Shown: piece by piece, positions 54,948-64,000 of the stretch | Numbering within the stretch: position 1 is the stretch's first letter | Layout of the letters: each line of letters begins with the position of its first letter | From: Symbiodinium natans | Taxonomy: Eukaryota; Sar; Dinophyceae; Suessiales; Symbiodiniaceae | Reading direction: 5' to 3' | Assembly: GCA_905221605.1 (NCBI GenBank) | Contig: CAJNDS010000315.1 | Location: forward strand, 62,001-126,000 | DNA: 64,000 nt | Notes under the pieces: generated by a model | The model's database searches: none | Seen by the model: only the letters and a program-made list of their open reading frames with translations | Told to the model about the DNA's origin: nothing | Made by a program: the position numbers and the translations under genes

Positions 54948-57900
54948 ATGAGCTCGACACCACTGAGACTGAAGTCCTTGCACTTCGCATCTGCACAAGA
55001 CACGGTCGTGCAGCTGTCCGACAGCTTGCGCTGTGCCGGGGCTTTTGAGGGCCCTGAGGTGATTGAACACGACGGTGGACACTCGGTTCCACAACGCGCG
55101 GAGGATGTTCGTGGCCTCGCAGCGTTTCTGGAGGCCCGCTTGAAGGAGTCGCGCGAAAGGTTCGGCAGAGCCAGTGCCGCAGATATGGAAGATGAGCAGA
55201 GGGTAAATCAGGAGCAAAAAGATGAGGTGGAGGCTCTTTGTGCCATGTTCGGGGAGGACGAGATATGCTTGCTGAGGCCTGTGTGGCCGGTGCGTCTTGC
55301 CATTCGGCTCCAGAATGGGGACAGCTTTGCTGCCCTGAGATTTCTCTTTCCTCCAGGCTACCCGCAACAGGCCTCGTGTCTCTGCGAGCTAGAAGCCCGT
55401 GACCTGGGATTGCAAGCGCACGCGCGGGAGCTTCTAGACACGCTGGAGGCATCGCGGGAGCCGCTGGGCTTTCCAAGCGTGATGGCCATGGTTCATGCAG
55501 CCCAAGAGTGGATTTCCGAGCACGAGGCGGAGGTGACTGGACGGACTGCAGACAACGCGAACAGCAAGAAAGCAGATGAGCAGGATGAGGCGGAGGACTT
55601 CGAAGATGGCTCTGACAAGTGGTGGCTGCGTGACGAGACCGAGGTGGATGAAACTCTTCTGGCTGAGGCGGAGCAGAAAGCCGCCAGCTTGCTGCCTGAT
55701 GGTGGCGAAGAGAAGTCCTGGGCGCGACAGTGCGGAGCTGGAAATTATGGTAAGGCCTGGGAATTTATCATTGGCCTGGTCGGAAAGCCCTCGGCTGGCA
55801 AATCAACATTGTTCAACGCCGCCACGCGCCCGGAAGGGGCAGGCAAGGAGGCAGCTATGGCTCCGCGTCTTGGTCACTTCCTTTTAAAACAGGTTTTAGG
55901 CGGTCCCAATGTATTGCAGCGAGGGACTTCATGCACCCAGGGCTTGGGATTCTCAGATTGAGGCATCCCTTCACCACCATCGACCCCAACATCGCCGCGG
56001 GCTGGTTCGCGGCCCCTTGCCCTTCTGTGGAACTGGGCTGCCAGGAGATTTGCGCATTCTGTCCCCGGAATCGCGCGGTAGGTTGTAGCCGGCCTTGGCT
56101 TGTGGGACCTTCTGTGCAGGACGAGTGTGAACCCGAATATGGCAGAGCTGACAAGAGTCAGCGTCGCTTCCCTCTCTGGGTGAAGGATGTTGCTGGGCTT
56201 GTCCCAGGCGGCTTCCCATGCTTCTGATCTATTTGAATGTATTCCTCCAACAGTGTACTGCGGAGTCCTGTTCTTCTAGTCAATGTATTTTCAGATTGCC
56301 GACATTCTGGTGAAAGTTGTCTTTGGCGTAAAGCAAGGATTTGGTGCGTTTTTCTGGGGTCCCGTTGTCTCCCTCATGTGGCCTCCGCCCCCGGTGGCTC
56401 GGTGGCTCGCATCCAGTGGGCTCAATCTGCAGGCTTCGTCTTTTGCTCAAGTCTCCTTTTTTGGGGGGGTTCTGTCGGGGTTTTGGAGGCTTGTCTTCCC
56501 TCATCTCCCTGCTAGTCTCCCCTCCTGTCTCCCTGCACATCGCTGGGGTCTGCCAGGGCTTTTGCCGCCTGTTTCTCTGACATGCCTTCAGCTGTTTTGG
56601 GTCTTGGATCTGGGCAGGTGCCTACATGGGACGCGGACGCGGAAATGCCTTCTTGAACGACCTCTGTGACGCGGATAGCCTGATTCACGTCGTGGATGCA
56701 AGTGGTAGAAGTGACTCTGAAGGTGTTGATCAGGGCACTTCTGCGGAGTCTTGCCTGGACATGGCAAGGCAACCACTTTAGCTGGTCAAAGGTGTTACGG
56801 TGTTACGTTGTTACCTCTGATCAGCCCAGGGCAAGACTGCCGTGACGGATCCATTGGATGAAATTGGCTGGGTGCGCCGAGAAATCCACTTGTGGATATT
56901 TTGCAACTTGCCATCAGCTGCCGGAAGCCCCTGGCCTAGGTGTAGAGATGCTTGGACTAGGGCCTTCAGTGTGATTGAGGCAGCTTCAGGCTTCACTATC
57001 ACAAGTCACAAGGGCTTGTATTGTTGAATGTGCTATTGAGGTTCTTGGAGTTGCAAGTGTCGGATTCAAGGCTTTGTGCTTGGGGGAGTTGCTGCTGCGC
57101 CTGGGCGCATTCTGCAGAAGCCTTTGGACTTAATACTTGAGGCAATGTGCGGGCCAAGTGGGATACAGTGCGAAGAAAGGCCAAGTTGGCCAAACTCAAT
57201 TCCTCCTTGCGGGATCTCGCTGCGGAGCGGCTGTTTGCCTTGTTCACTGGCTGGAGCCTGAGCCAAAGCGTACACATATGTACACTTTGGACTTTGTATG
57301 GGCTGGGTCTGCCGTCCTGTTGGAGTTGCGGAGGCTATCGAGCTTCTCAGCAACTGGCTGCTCAAGTTTACGAAGCGACAGGGCACAGCTTGCCAACCTT
57401 AGCGGAGGACAAGCCATGGGTAGCGTGCAGGTTGCGAGCACGCTGTTGTCCCTTCCCGTCATCTTCCGTCGCAGGACATCTTGAAATGGGGCGAGTTCGA
57501 TCTCCACCTGCTTGTGGCCTGCTTCTTAAGAGTCCGCTTCCCCATTGTTGTGGCCTTGAACAAGGCAAGGATCGAACCGTGATGCAACCTAGACATGATC
57601 AGACATGCTTAAACTTAGTACATAGTACGTAATGCCTGCAGGCCGACACGCCGGAAGCAGCCGAGCACATCCCCCGCGTGCAGGAGCGATGCGAGGATAT
57701 GCGAAGATTTCGCGGTCAACTGACGGAGCCCATTTGCTAGGGGGCCCCTCTTTGTTTTTGAGAGCTGTTCTTGCCCCACCCCAAAACTAACTCCCCCCCC
57801 CCCCCGGGAAAGTTTGCAGGCGGCCTTGGGAGGCTCCTGTGTGCCCGTGTCCGCTCGGAGTGAGCTGTGGCTCTGGCAGCAGAAGCGCAAAGGCACATGG

Positions 57901-58896
57901 ATTTCATGGGCATGGGCAAGAAGCAGGTATCGGCAATTCACAAGTCTGCAAAGCAAACAAACATGTTGCAGGCGTGCTGGCCTATGAGGACGGCGGAGGT
58001 TCTTCTTCCGTTTCGTTATTGAGCGCTACCGCCGAGGTTGAGGAGCAGGTTAAACTTTTGGGCCAAAAAGTACTGGATGTCTATGGCTCTACGGGTGTCC
58101 TGCAGGCAGGCGAAGCTGAAAACTGGAAGACACTTTTGCCGGGAGCGCAGCGCGAGTAAGACTGCAATGTGGAGGTGCTTTCTCAAGCAGTTTATCGCCG
58201 AAAGCCTATCTTCTGCTGCCCGGTGGTCGATTTTTCCAGCCTGGAAAGTGTGCCAAGGCAGGGTGCAGGCTGATCGGATTCTTTCTGCCAGTCTCAGCTG
58301 TTCGTTCTCAGCGTTGTTTGGTCCAAGGCCTGGTGGCTCCTCAACGGGCGGATACGCAGGAACCAAGCCGAAGCCACCAAAGCTCGTGACCATGCTGATG
58401 CTGCGGCCGCTCTCCACTGCAGAGGAGGTCAGGCTATGCTGGCTTACAGCTTGGCGCAGGGTGTTGTTGTAGCAACGGTATGCAGCGCTAACTTGGCACG
58501 TGGCTGCTTGTGGTAGGTCTATGCCGCACTGAAGAATGAGAGACCTGGCTGCAATTCGGGGCTGGGAAGCCACAAGCAGTGGTGACGGTGTGCATTCAGT
58601 GTGCATTCGGTGCGCATCGACTGCGGGGCCAAAGAGGCAAATGGTGCGAGGAGATCTTGTCCGAGCAGAGGTGCTTCAGATAGACGGGGGTGGACGCACC
58701 CAGGCCGAATCTCTCCATTTTCGATGCCTGAAATGTGCGGGCAGCTGTTGTGGACATTTGGCAGGTGCAAGTTCTTCGCCGCGACGACACTCTAAGGCCG
58801 AAGGCTCTCCCAACGGCCTGGGTCATCCGCGTTCTAACCAACAAGAAGGCGATTAGCACATGCGATGGGCATGTTGTAGTTGTGGCTATGTGCTAA
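54948..58896 (+). CDS. RWD domain fused to YGR210-type OBG GTPase, about 12-14 exons
   Basis: The first exon (to 55864; start ATG 54948, alternative 55185) has an RWD domain ([43 protein letters not shown]), an acidic linker, then G1 [18 protein letters not shown]. Next: 55963-56044 ([21 protein letters not shown]2); 56120-56207 ([29 protein letters not shown]3); from 56618 ([32 protein letters not shown]); ~56828 ([18 protein letters not shown]); ~57148 ([17 protein letters not shown]); ~57330 ([18 protein letters not shown]); ~57476 ([10 protein letters not shown]4); ~57644 ([18 protein letters not shown]); ~57970 (GVLAYEDGG...[10 protein letters not shown]); ~58390 ([20 protein letters not shown]); ~58640 ([14 protein letters not shown]); ~58762 ([20 protein letters not shown]); stop 58894-58896. 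The match to yeast YGR210 holds from G1 to the TGV segment. Known OBG GTPases bind ribosomes or translation factors. RWD domains bind partners such as GCN1, so a translation-linked role is plausible. Confidence 0.85.
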
Positions 58897-59239
58897 TTGC
58901 AAACCGCTTCCTCAGAGCTTGGGCAGGTGAAATAAGGCTGGCGGCACAGACTAGCGGTACTTGGCGAAGCCACGCGAGTCGTCCGCTGATGGCAAAAAGA
59001 AGCAAGTGCTTGCGCTGCCAAGGCTGTCCTCAGATGTTTTTCCGAGTCATTGGCATGTCCACTTTTTGCAGCCGCTTTTTGTGACGGAGGGTAGCCCGGG
59101 CACCCCCAAATAGAGCAGTGTATCGGAATCTCGAAGATAGTCCTGCAGACACGATGTGGCGGTTCGGGCAAAGTGACCCCGTTCTGCCTCGAAAGCGCGC
59201 CTCATATTTTCAGAAGCTGGCAGAGATGGTCATTGCCCG

Positions 59240-59512
59240 ATGCTTTTGAGGCGTTTGTGGACCTCAAAGGGGCGTAGAAACCATCTCGGATGCCTTGAAC
59301 ACCGCACCACGAATGCCTTGTTGCCGTTGCTGCGCGGCCTCTGTACGTCCCGTACAGCTGCAGACCCAAGCCACAGCGTAGCGGAGCTGACAACGCTCAA
59401 CCAGCTTGCGATCAAAGGGCAAGTTGCTGAGGCAGAAGAAGTGTTCCGACATCTGGAGGAAAGAAGCCACACATGGAAGCCTTCGAGGAGGAAAAGGGTT
59501 GGGAACGATTGA
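59240..59512 (+). CDS. PPR-like N-terminal fragment
   Basis: A 90-codon frame starts MLLRRLWTSKGRRNHLGCLE, a basic amphipathic start of the organelle-targeting type. It ends with one helical hairpin, TTLNQLAIKGQVAEAEEVFR then HLEERSHTW, close to a pentatricopeptide repeat (xxLI..G.v.eAe.vF..M). Normal PPR proteins have many repeats. Here the frame runs into a GA microsatellite 15 bases later, so this is either exon 1 of a longer gene or a truncated copy. PPR proteins bind organellar RNA. Confidence 0.45.
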   Translation: MLLRRLWTSKGRRNHLGCLEHRTTNALLPLLRGLCTSRTAADPSHSVAELTTLNQLAIKGQVAEAEEVFRHLEERSHTWKPSRRKRVGND

Positions 59513-59527
59513 GACTCACCCTTAATG

Positions 59528-59885
59528 GCACGGAGAGAGAGTGCAGAGAGGGAGAGAGACAGGAAGGAAGGATGAGAGAGGAGAGAGAGCGAGAGAGAGA
59601 GGGGGAGAGGGGGAGAGGGGTTTAGGTGGAGAGGGAGAGAGGGAGAGTGAGAGAGAGTGAGAGAGAGTGAGAGAGAGAGGGGGAGAGGGGGGGAGAGTAG
59701 TGGGGGGGTAGTTACACAGGGTACGATGTTGGGTGGTCCGGGGAAACTTTCATCGGGGCTGTATGTCTCACGCCGACTGGATCACGGACCGGGCGCGCCT
59801 CGTGCGCGGAGGGCGTGTTTGCCTGTCCTTCAAGCCCTGCAGAAGAAGAACAAGGGGGGGGAGAGGGAGAGAGGGAGAGAGGTAA
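59528..59885. repeat. GA-rich microsatellite tract
   Basis: Interrupted (GA)n, (GAGAGAGG)n and G runs at 59530-59705 and again 59845-59880, split by a more complex segment at 59706-59844. The distal part abuts the leader relic directly. Confidence 0.9.
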
Positions 59886-59901
59886 CCATTCTTGGCTCAA
59901 G
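59886..59901 (+). other. Relict spliced leader, slightly diverged
   Basis: CCATTCTTGGCTCAAG differs from the leader end CCATTTTGGCTCAAG by one inserted C. It begins at CC after TAA and is followed by GCACCT, exactly as at 62711-62731. A GA microsatellite precedes it. It marks the open frame at 59958 as derived from a trans-spliced mRNA. Confidence 0.8.
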
Positions 59902-59957
59902 CACCTGGCCCAAGCAAAAGCACCAGCCCCCCCGTCTCCCGGCACCTTTGCAGCGCC

Positions 59958-60419
59958 ATGGCCCCGAAGGCTGCAAACCGGGTTAAGAAGGGAGGCGCCA
60001 AGCAGTCCGCGAAGGCGAAGGCGAAGAGCGTGCCGTGCGTAAACCACCACACATGCGGCAACTTCCGGAATTCCGACTCGAAGAAGACGGAACTCTGCCA
60101 CACCTGCGGCATCGCCTTCGGTAAGGTCAGAAGGCAGCACGCCCGGGCAGTGAAGGAGGAGGAGGTTGAGCGCCAGCCCCCGGCGGAAGAAGCGCCCCTG
60201 CCAGCCGGCCCTGTCACAGTCAAGGTTCGCCACCCGTTTGTCATCGTCTTCGTTGACATGCGGAAAGGCAGCTCTGACCACATCGTGGTCTCGAAGGAGC
60301 GCTTCAAGAAGCTCTACAGGGCATGTCAGAAGGAGGACCCGCCACTGCTGCGGCTCGGCGCAGCCGAACAGGCGCGGCAACGTGCCATAAAAATAGTAAA
60401 TATAATATTACTGAGTTAA
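59958..60419 (+). CDS. Retroposed basic protein with Cys/His cluster, interrupted
   Basis: From the first ATG (59958) the frame reads MAPKAANRVKKGGAKQSAKA, then a Cys/His cluster (CVNHHTCGN...ELCHTCG, possibly zinc-binding), then an acidic-proline linker and VTVKVRHPFVIVFVDM followed by SSDHIVVSKERFKKLYRACQ. At about 60386 the GC-rich frame enters AT-rich DNA, and the last ~11 codons (AIKIVNIILLS) are foreign to it. A GC-rich, acidic continuation (KDLSPEGKNQEEAVPADAVQ...AAKW, stop) appears at about 61727-61842, after the AT-rich block. That suggests an insertion split the gene. The family is unknown. The position after a leader relic supports origin from an mRNA. Confidence 0.55.
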   Translation: MAPKAANRVKKGGAKQSAKAKAKSVPCVNHHTCGNFRNSDSKKTELCHTCGIAFGKVRRQHARAVKEEEVERQPPAEEAPLPAGPVTVKVRHPFVIVFVDMRKGSSDHIVVSKERFKKLYRACQKEDPPLLRLGAAEQARQRAIKIVNIILLS

Positions 60420-61533
60420 ATTTCGTAAATAATAGAAGTGAAAGTAGAATATATCATAATATATTAGCAAAACTGTGTAACAATGATAATAAAAAAACAA
60501 CAATTATAATAATAGTGCACAAAATCAATATGAATTTTTAATGTACCTAATATTACACGATATTTTTCTTCTATGTTCTCTTCACTATTACTATTATCAT
60601 GATTTTCAGTATTATTATCATCATTTCTCATTTCTAATGCTTGCTTTGCTTGTTCTTTTCTTTACCTTTCAATTGTTCCACTCTTTCATTATCCCACAAA
60701 TCCATTGGAATGATGGATATTGACATGTTTGACATTTTGTAAAGGCAGCAACATGGGTGTTAGACATAGGTTTTAAGCGTTCAATTGGAGTTAATCACTG
60801 GTATCAACGAGAGTAAGTATTGACGCATGTGATATTTGGCATAAAATTAAGTTGTCGTCACCCATAGTGATAATAATAGGATTGCTCACAGAAGCAATAA
60901 TGACAGTAACAATAACAGGAATAATAATAGAAATAATAGCAATGGTATTGTTCCAATTAATCGTAATGAGACTAGTATTGATAATAGAAATGATAATGGC
61001 AGTAATATTGATAGTAATAATGGCAATAATGACACTAGTGAAAAGAATGACAAGAATGATTATAATAGATTTAATGATACAGTATCAGTAATAATGGCAA
61101 ATACCAAAGCAGAAGACATTCCAAAATCGAGTAAATTCATTGGTAAATATTTAAACATTAAGATAAAATGAAGAAGATATTGTGCAAAAACAAACTGATA
61201 AATTCAAGGGTAGCTTAGAATTTTGCTGTCTTCATGTTATCTGGTGTCCATCAGACATTGCTATTTTTTTGTCAAGAAAAAGATATATATTGTTCATTTA
61301 TTTCTTGAAGTCGCTGCCAATATCAACTCTTCATCAACATCAATACACTATGCATCCAAAGACAACAACTGACAATGATATAAATATGCAGTGCATCACA
61401 CAGGACTGAAAAAAATCTTGAAGGTATCAGAAACATCAAAATCAGACTTGATACCATCAAAATAGCAATGATCAACAGCAAAACGACTACTGTTATCAAT
61501 CACATTGCTACCACTTTGATAATCTCTTCTTCG

Positions 61534-61564
<31 letters not shown>

Positions 61565-61740
61565 GTCTCTGTCGATCATACCTATCCTCAGGATTATTAT
61601 TATTATTATTATTGTTATTGTTATTGTTATTGTTGTTATTGTTATTGTACTTTTCATTGTCATAGCTGTAGCTTCTTCCATTCAATTGTGATTCCTTTCG
61701 ATTGTTACTATTGGAAGCAAGGACTTGTCGCCTGAAGGCA
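60386..61740. other. AT-rich island with asparagine-rich coding signature
   Basis: Base composition changes abruptly at both ends. Open frames read like protein of an AT-rich genome. On +: KYNITELNFVNNRSESRIYH then NILAKLCNNDNKK (60392-60490); a frame shift at the A run, then NNNYNNSAQNQYEF and a hydrophobic stretch to 60723; KAATWVLDIGFKRSIGVNHW then YQR ending at a GTAAGT (60741-60813); DNNRIAHRSNNDSNNNRNNN... to a stop near 61170; and QKQTDKFKGSLEFCCLHVIW... to 61409. On minus: an Asn homopolymer flanked by RKESQLNGRSYSYDNEKY and PEDRYDRQRQRQ (61500-61700), produced by TTATTG and CT microsatellites. The putative GTAAGT to CATAG intron (60811-60868) keeps frame. No family is recognised. Confidence 0.6.
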
Positions 61741-61742
61741 AG

Positions 61743-62639
61743 AACCAGGAGGAAGCGGTGCCGGCGGACGCGGTTCAGCACGACGAGGAGGCAGACAGTG
61801 ACGAGCCCAAGCCGGAGGTAGTGATAGCGGCGAAGTGGTAACCACCTCGCTCTGCAACACAACCACGAAAGCCCCCGGCCGCCGCACACCGGAGAAGCCA
61901 GCAAGCTTTTGAGTCACAGCAGAACTCAGACCCAGCCAAAGCAGGCCCCATACGAACGCAACCGACCAGCAGACCAAAGCAACCACAACAACATTGCCGC
62001 AGCGAGGGCATTCTGGCGCAGCTAGTCCCCAAGACGAAGCAGCCCGCCCAGGCGCTGAACTCCCTCGACGAGTGGCTGAAAATACAATGCGGAGCACCGG
62101 GGGCGCACCACAAGCACAGGGCAAGAGGAGGAAGAAGGGGGGCTCACACCGGACACAATCCCATGGAACCCTCGCCCTCACTCATCCCCACAGCAATCCG
62201 GCGCGGCCAACACCCCTCGCCACGCACCCCATCACACACACGCACCACAATCACCAGCCGATGAGGGAGCCCACAGAGGAATTCTCTTCGTCAGACGGGA
62301 GTGATGACCAGCGGATGGATCAAAACTGGGGGCTACGTCGACCAGGCCATCCACTGCAAGACGTGGACTCACGACGCAGACGTACTCATGAGGGTATATT
62401 GATTTGTGACTGATTTGCCTCCACACCTACACGCAACCGCGCCAAAGAGGGATGAGAGAGAGGCATGAATCTCTGGGAGCATAGAGGGGGAGGACTGTCA
62501 TCACTGTGTTCTTATGCGTTAGCCCCGACATCGCCCCATTTTGAGACCAGTATTTTGGCCGCGAAGACTGCGGCCCATACCACCGACTGACTCTTTGGAC
62601 TTGCGCGCCCCTTGGGGCAGCCGGGGGGTCTAAGCGCGC

Positions 62640-62640
<1 letters not shown>
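61743..62640. other. GC-rich stretch with Pro/Arg/His-rich frame, unassigned
   Basis: After the possible C-terminal continuation of the 59958 gene (stop near 61842), a 139-codon frame at 61994-62413 is rich in Pro, His, Arg and Gly (QGKRRKKGGSHRTQSHGTLA, HPITHTHHNHQP, EEFSSSDGSDDQRMD). It has no recognised domain and may be a decayed retroposed segment. Confidence 0.4.

Positions 62641-62709
<69 letters not shown>
62641..62709. repeat. (GA)n microsatellite
   Basis: An almost perfect run of about 34 GA units directly 5' of a leader relic, two bases away. Confidence 0.97.
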
Positions 62710-62710
62710 G

Positions 62711-62725
62711 CCATTTTGGCTCAAG
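62711..62725 (+). other. Relict spliced leader, perfect 15-mer
   Basis: CCATTTTGGCTCAAG starts at the CC that follows the leader's internal AG acceptor, as expected for a relic from one round of retroposition. GCACCT follows, as at the 59886 relic. The first in-frame ATG of the next open frame is 48 bases downstream. Confidence 0.88.
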
Positions 62726-62772
62726 CACCTTTTGCTGAAGTTTGCCCTTTTGATTACGCGCCGTTCGCTGCA

Positions 62773-64000
62773 ATGGGAAGCATCCCATCGCTACCTGAGG
62801 CCTCAGAGGACACAATTGTGGACGAGCAGACGGCCACAGACGGACACATCACCGCGAGTCAAAACCTTGAAGACTATGCGCAGGCGTTCCAGGCTGCTTG
62901 TGCTAGCCAGAAAACCCTGGCAGTCAAGTTGCTGTACTGCGACGGCAAGCGCGAGCCCCAGGCTCCGCACCTACTCACTGCAGATGACGTGAACGCAATG
63001 ATGAGAATGAAATTCACCGGGGCCGCGTTCAAGCACAATTTGAAGAAAGCACGCGACCACATTAGCCGCGATGCCTCCATTGCGAAAGCCGCAGCAGTTG
63101 CGTTCACACTCGCTGCTGAGCTCGGCTACGCAAACAACCCGTTGATCATCGACCGATCCAACGTCAATTCGGACGCGCACTCAGGGGTGCGCAACGATAC
63201 TGCACTCAGCCGGCTGGCTGTGGCGCAGTCGCTCACAGAGGATGTCGTGAATCTTGGCCTCGTGATGCTTAGTCGGCTCACGACGTTGGCCTACTGCCGG
63301 AAGCATGCCCTCGGCGGTATGGCCATGCCAAAAGGCCAGCCCTTTACTGGCGGTAGACAAAACAGTCAGCCGTGCCGCCAGCCTCTTTGGTATTGATATC
63401 AGTGGATCTGAAGGGAGGCAAAAGTTCTACTCCGTTGCCAAGGTCTTGATTGCGCCCTACGCGTTCAAAGTCCTGGCACACATTGACTCCAACAATGGCC
63501 AGAAACGTTCGCAAATTGCTGTCATCCCCTACACGGCAGACAAGGGCATGGATATGGCTGCGTGGGCAGTCCTCCCATGCGCCCTCGAGGAGCCGCCCAG
63601 GTTCCAGGGCGGACCATCCGAACTACGTGGGGTGACACGCACTGTCGAACGCGTGGTTGAAATGGATGCGCTAGGCATCCTCGCGCTCGGCAACACAGAA
63701 GTTCAGGCTCGCTTGTTCCTGCAACTCTTGAAGGGTTCTCTACCAATCTTGCACTTGGTCCACCCCTTTACGTCGGCACTTCTACGTCGCAGCATGGCAG
63801 GTGGCAGCATGTCTACGCTGTTGACTGCGTCCGGACTCGAGTCCTTGCGAAAGGCGGCTGCCCCCTTGGCCGCCTTATATTATGGGATCTACAGCAGTGA
63901 GACGGGGGCTCGTGTCGGCCCCGCCGATGCGAAAGCCGCCAAGCCCCATCCCGCATGGAGTGACCTTGGCAAACGCTTGGCTGCACATGTGTCGCTTGCC
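62773..64000 (+). CDS. Large unidentified protein, retroposed, one frameshift, runs off the window
   Basis: From ATG 62773 (MGSIPSLPEASEDTIVDEQT) the frame is open to the A run CCAAAAGG at 63330-63333. Removing one base there continues without stop to 64000 (LLAVDKTVSRAASLFGIDIS, KFYSVAKVLIAPYAFKVLAH, KRSQIAVIPYTADKGMDMAA, LGILALGNTEVQARLFLQLL, LPILHLVHPFTSALLRRSMA, AAPLAALYYGIYSSETGARV). At least 408 residues, mostly alpha-helical, Ala/Leu-rich with scattered basic residues; no membrane helix, no catalytic motif and no family recognised. Codon use is GC-rich like the retroelement at the left end. It follows a GA tract and leader relic, so it came from an mRNA. Retroelement structural protein, virus-derived gene or ordinary host gene all remain open. 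Confidence 0.6.

Noticed and set aside
60852-61091. 79-residue Ile/Met/Val-rich putative membrane protein
   Set aside because: It is the alternative frame of an (AAT)n-like stretch. The third frame reads a more protein-like Asn-rich sequence that joins in phase to an upstream piece through a GTAAGT...AG intron.

Overview
The window looks like nuclear DNA of a photosynthetic dinoflagellate, probably a Symbiodiniaceae-type alga. Four things point there. (1) Relict copies of the dinoflagellate trans-spliced leader (CCATTTTGGCTCAAG) sit in the DNA at three loci. (2) Nearly all introns that can be reconstructed use GC or GA instead of GT as 5' splice site, with an AG acceptor followed by G. (3) A photosystem I subunit that is plastid-encoded in plants, PsaJ, is here a nuclear tandem gene family with a secretory/plastid leader. 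(4) Every confidently identified gene lies on the + strand, and long repeat-rich spacers separate them. No rRNA, tRNA, CRISPR array or bacterial-type operon was recognised.

Layout. 1-7.7 kb is a nest of non-LTR retroelements. It holds one nearly complete copy (about 1812-6755) with two tandem spliced-leader relics at its 5' end and an A tract at its 3' end, flanked by dead fragments in both orientations. 8.2-13 kb holds simple repeats and a multi-exon NADPH-dependent diflavin reductase module that no single open frame reveals. 14.1-16.7 kb (possibly to 17.3 kb) encodes a fusion of a C2-like region with two CaiB/BaiF CoA-transferase regions. 18.1-19.7 kb is a five-exon 3-dehydroquinate synthase of the shikimate pathway. 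23.0-28.1 kb is the six-copy psaJ array. 28.4-37.8 kb alternates C2-domain genes with a plastid ClpC chaperone. 38-50 kb is mostly spacer with several coding-like exons that could not be named. 50.6-59.5 kb holds a coiled-coil/SPR-rich protein, an FSH1-type serine hydrolase, an RWD-domain plus YGR210-type GTPase fusion and a PPR-like fragment.

The right end (59.5-64 kb) is the strangest part. Two loci share the same arrangement: a GA microsatellite, then a spliced-leader relic followed by GCACCT, then an open reading frame. The first is cut by a roughly 1.35 kb block that is abruptly AT-rich and reads as asparagine-rich protein. The second runs off the window as a long unidentified frame with one apparent single-base frameshift. 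Together with the leader-bearing retroelement at the left end, this suggests repeated reverse transcription of trans-spliced mRNAs into the genome.

Functionally the named genes fit a plastid-bearing cell: PsaJ (photosystem I), ClpC (plastid protein quality control), dehydroquinate synthase (aromatic or UV-screen precursors) and a diflavin reductase (NADPH redox metabolism). Nothing suggests an operon-like joint function. Exon models were built by eye from protein-family continuity and splice signals. N-termini and poorly conserved exons are the least certain parts.
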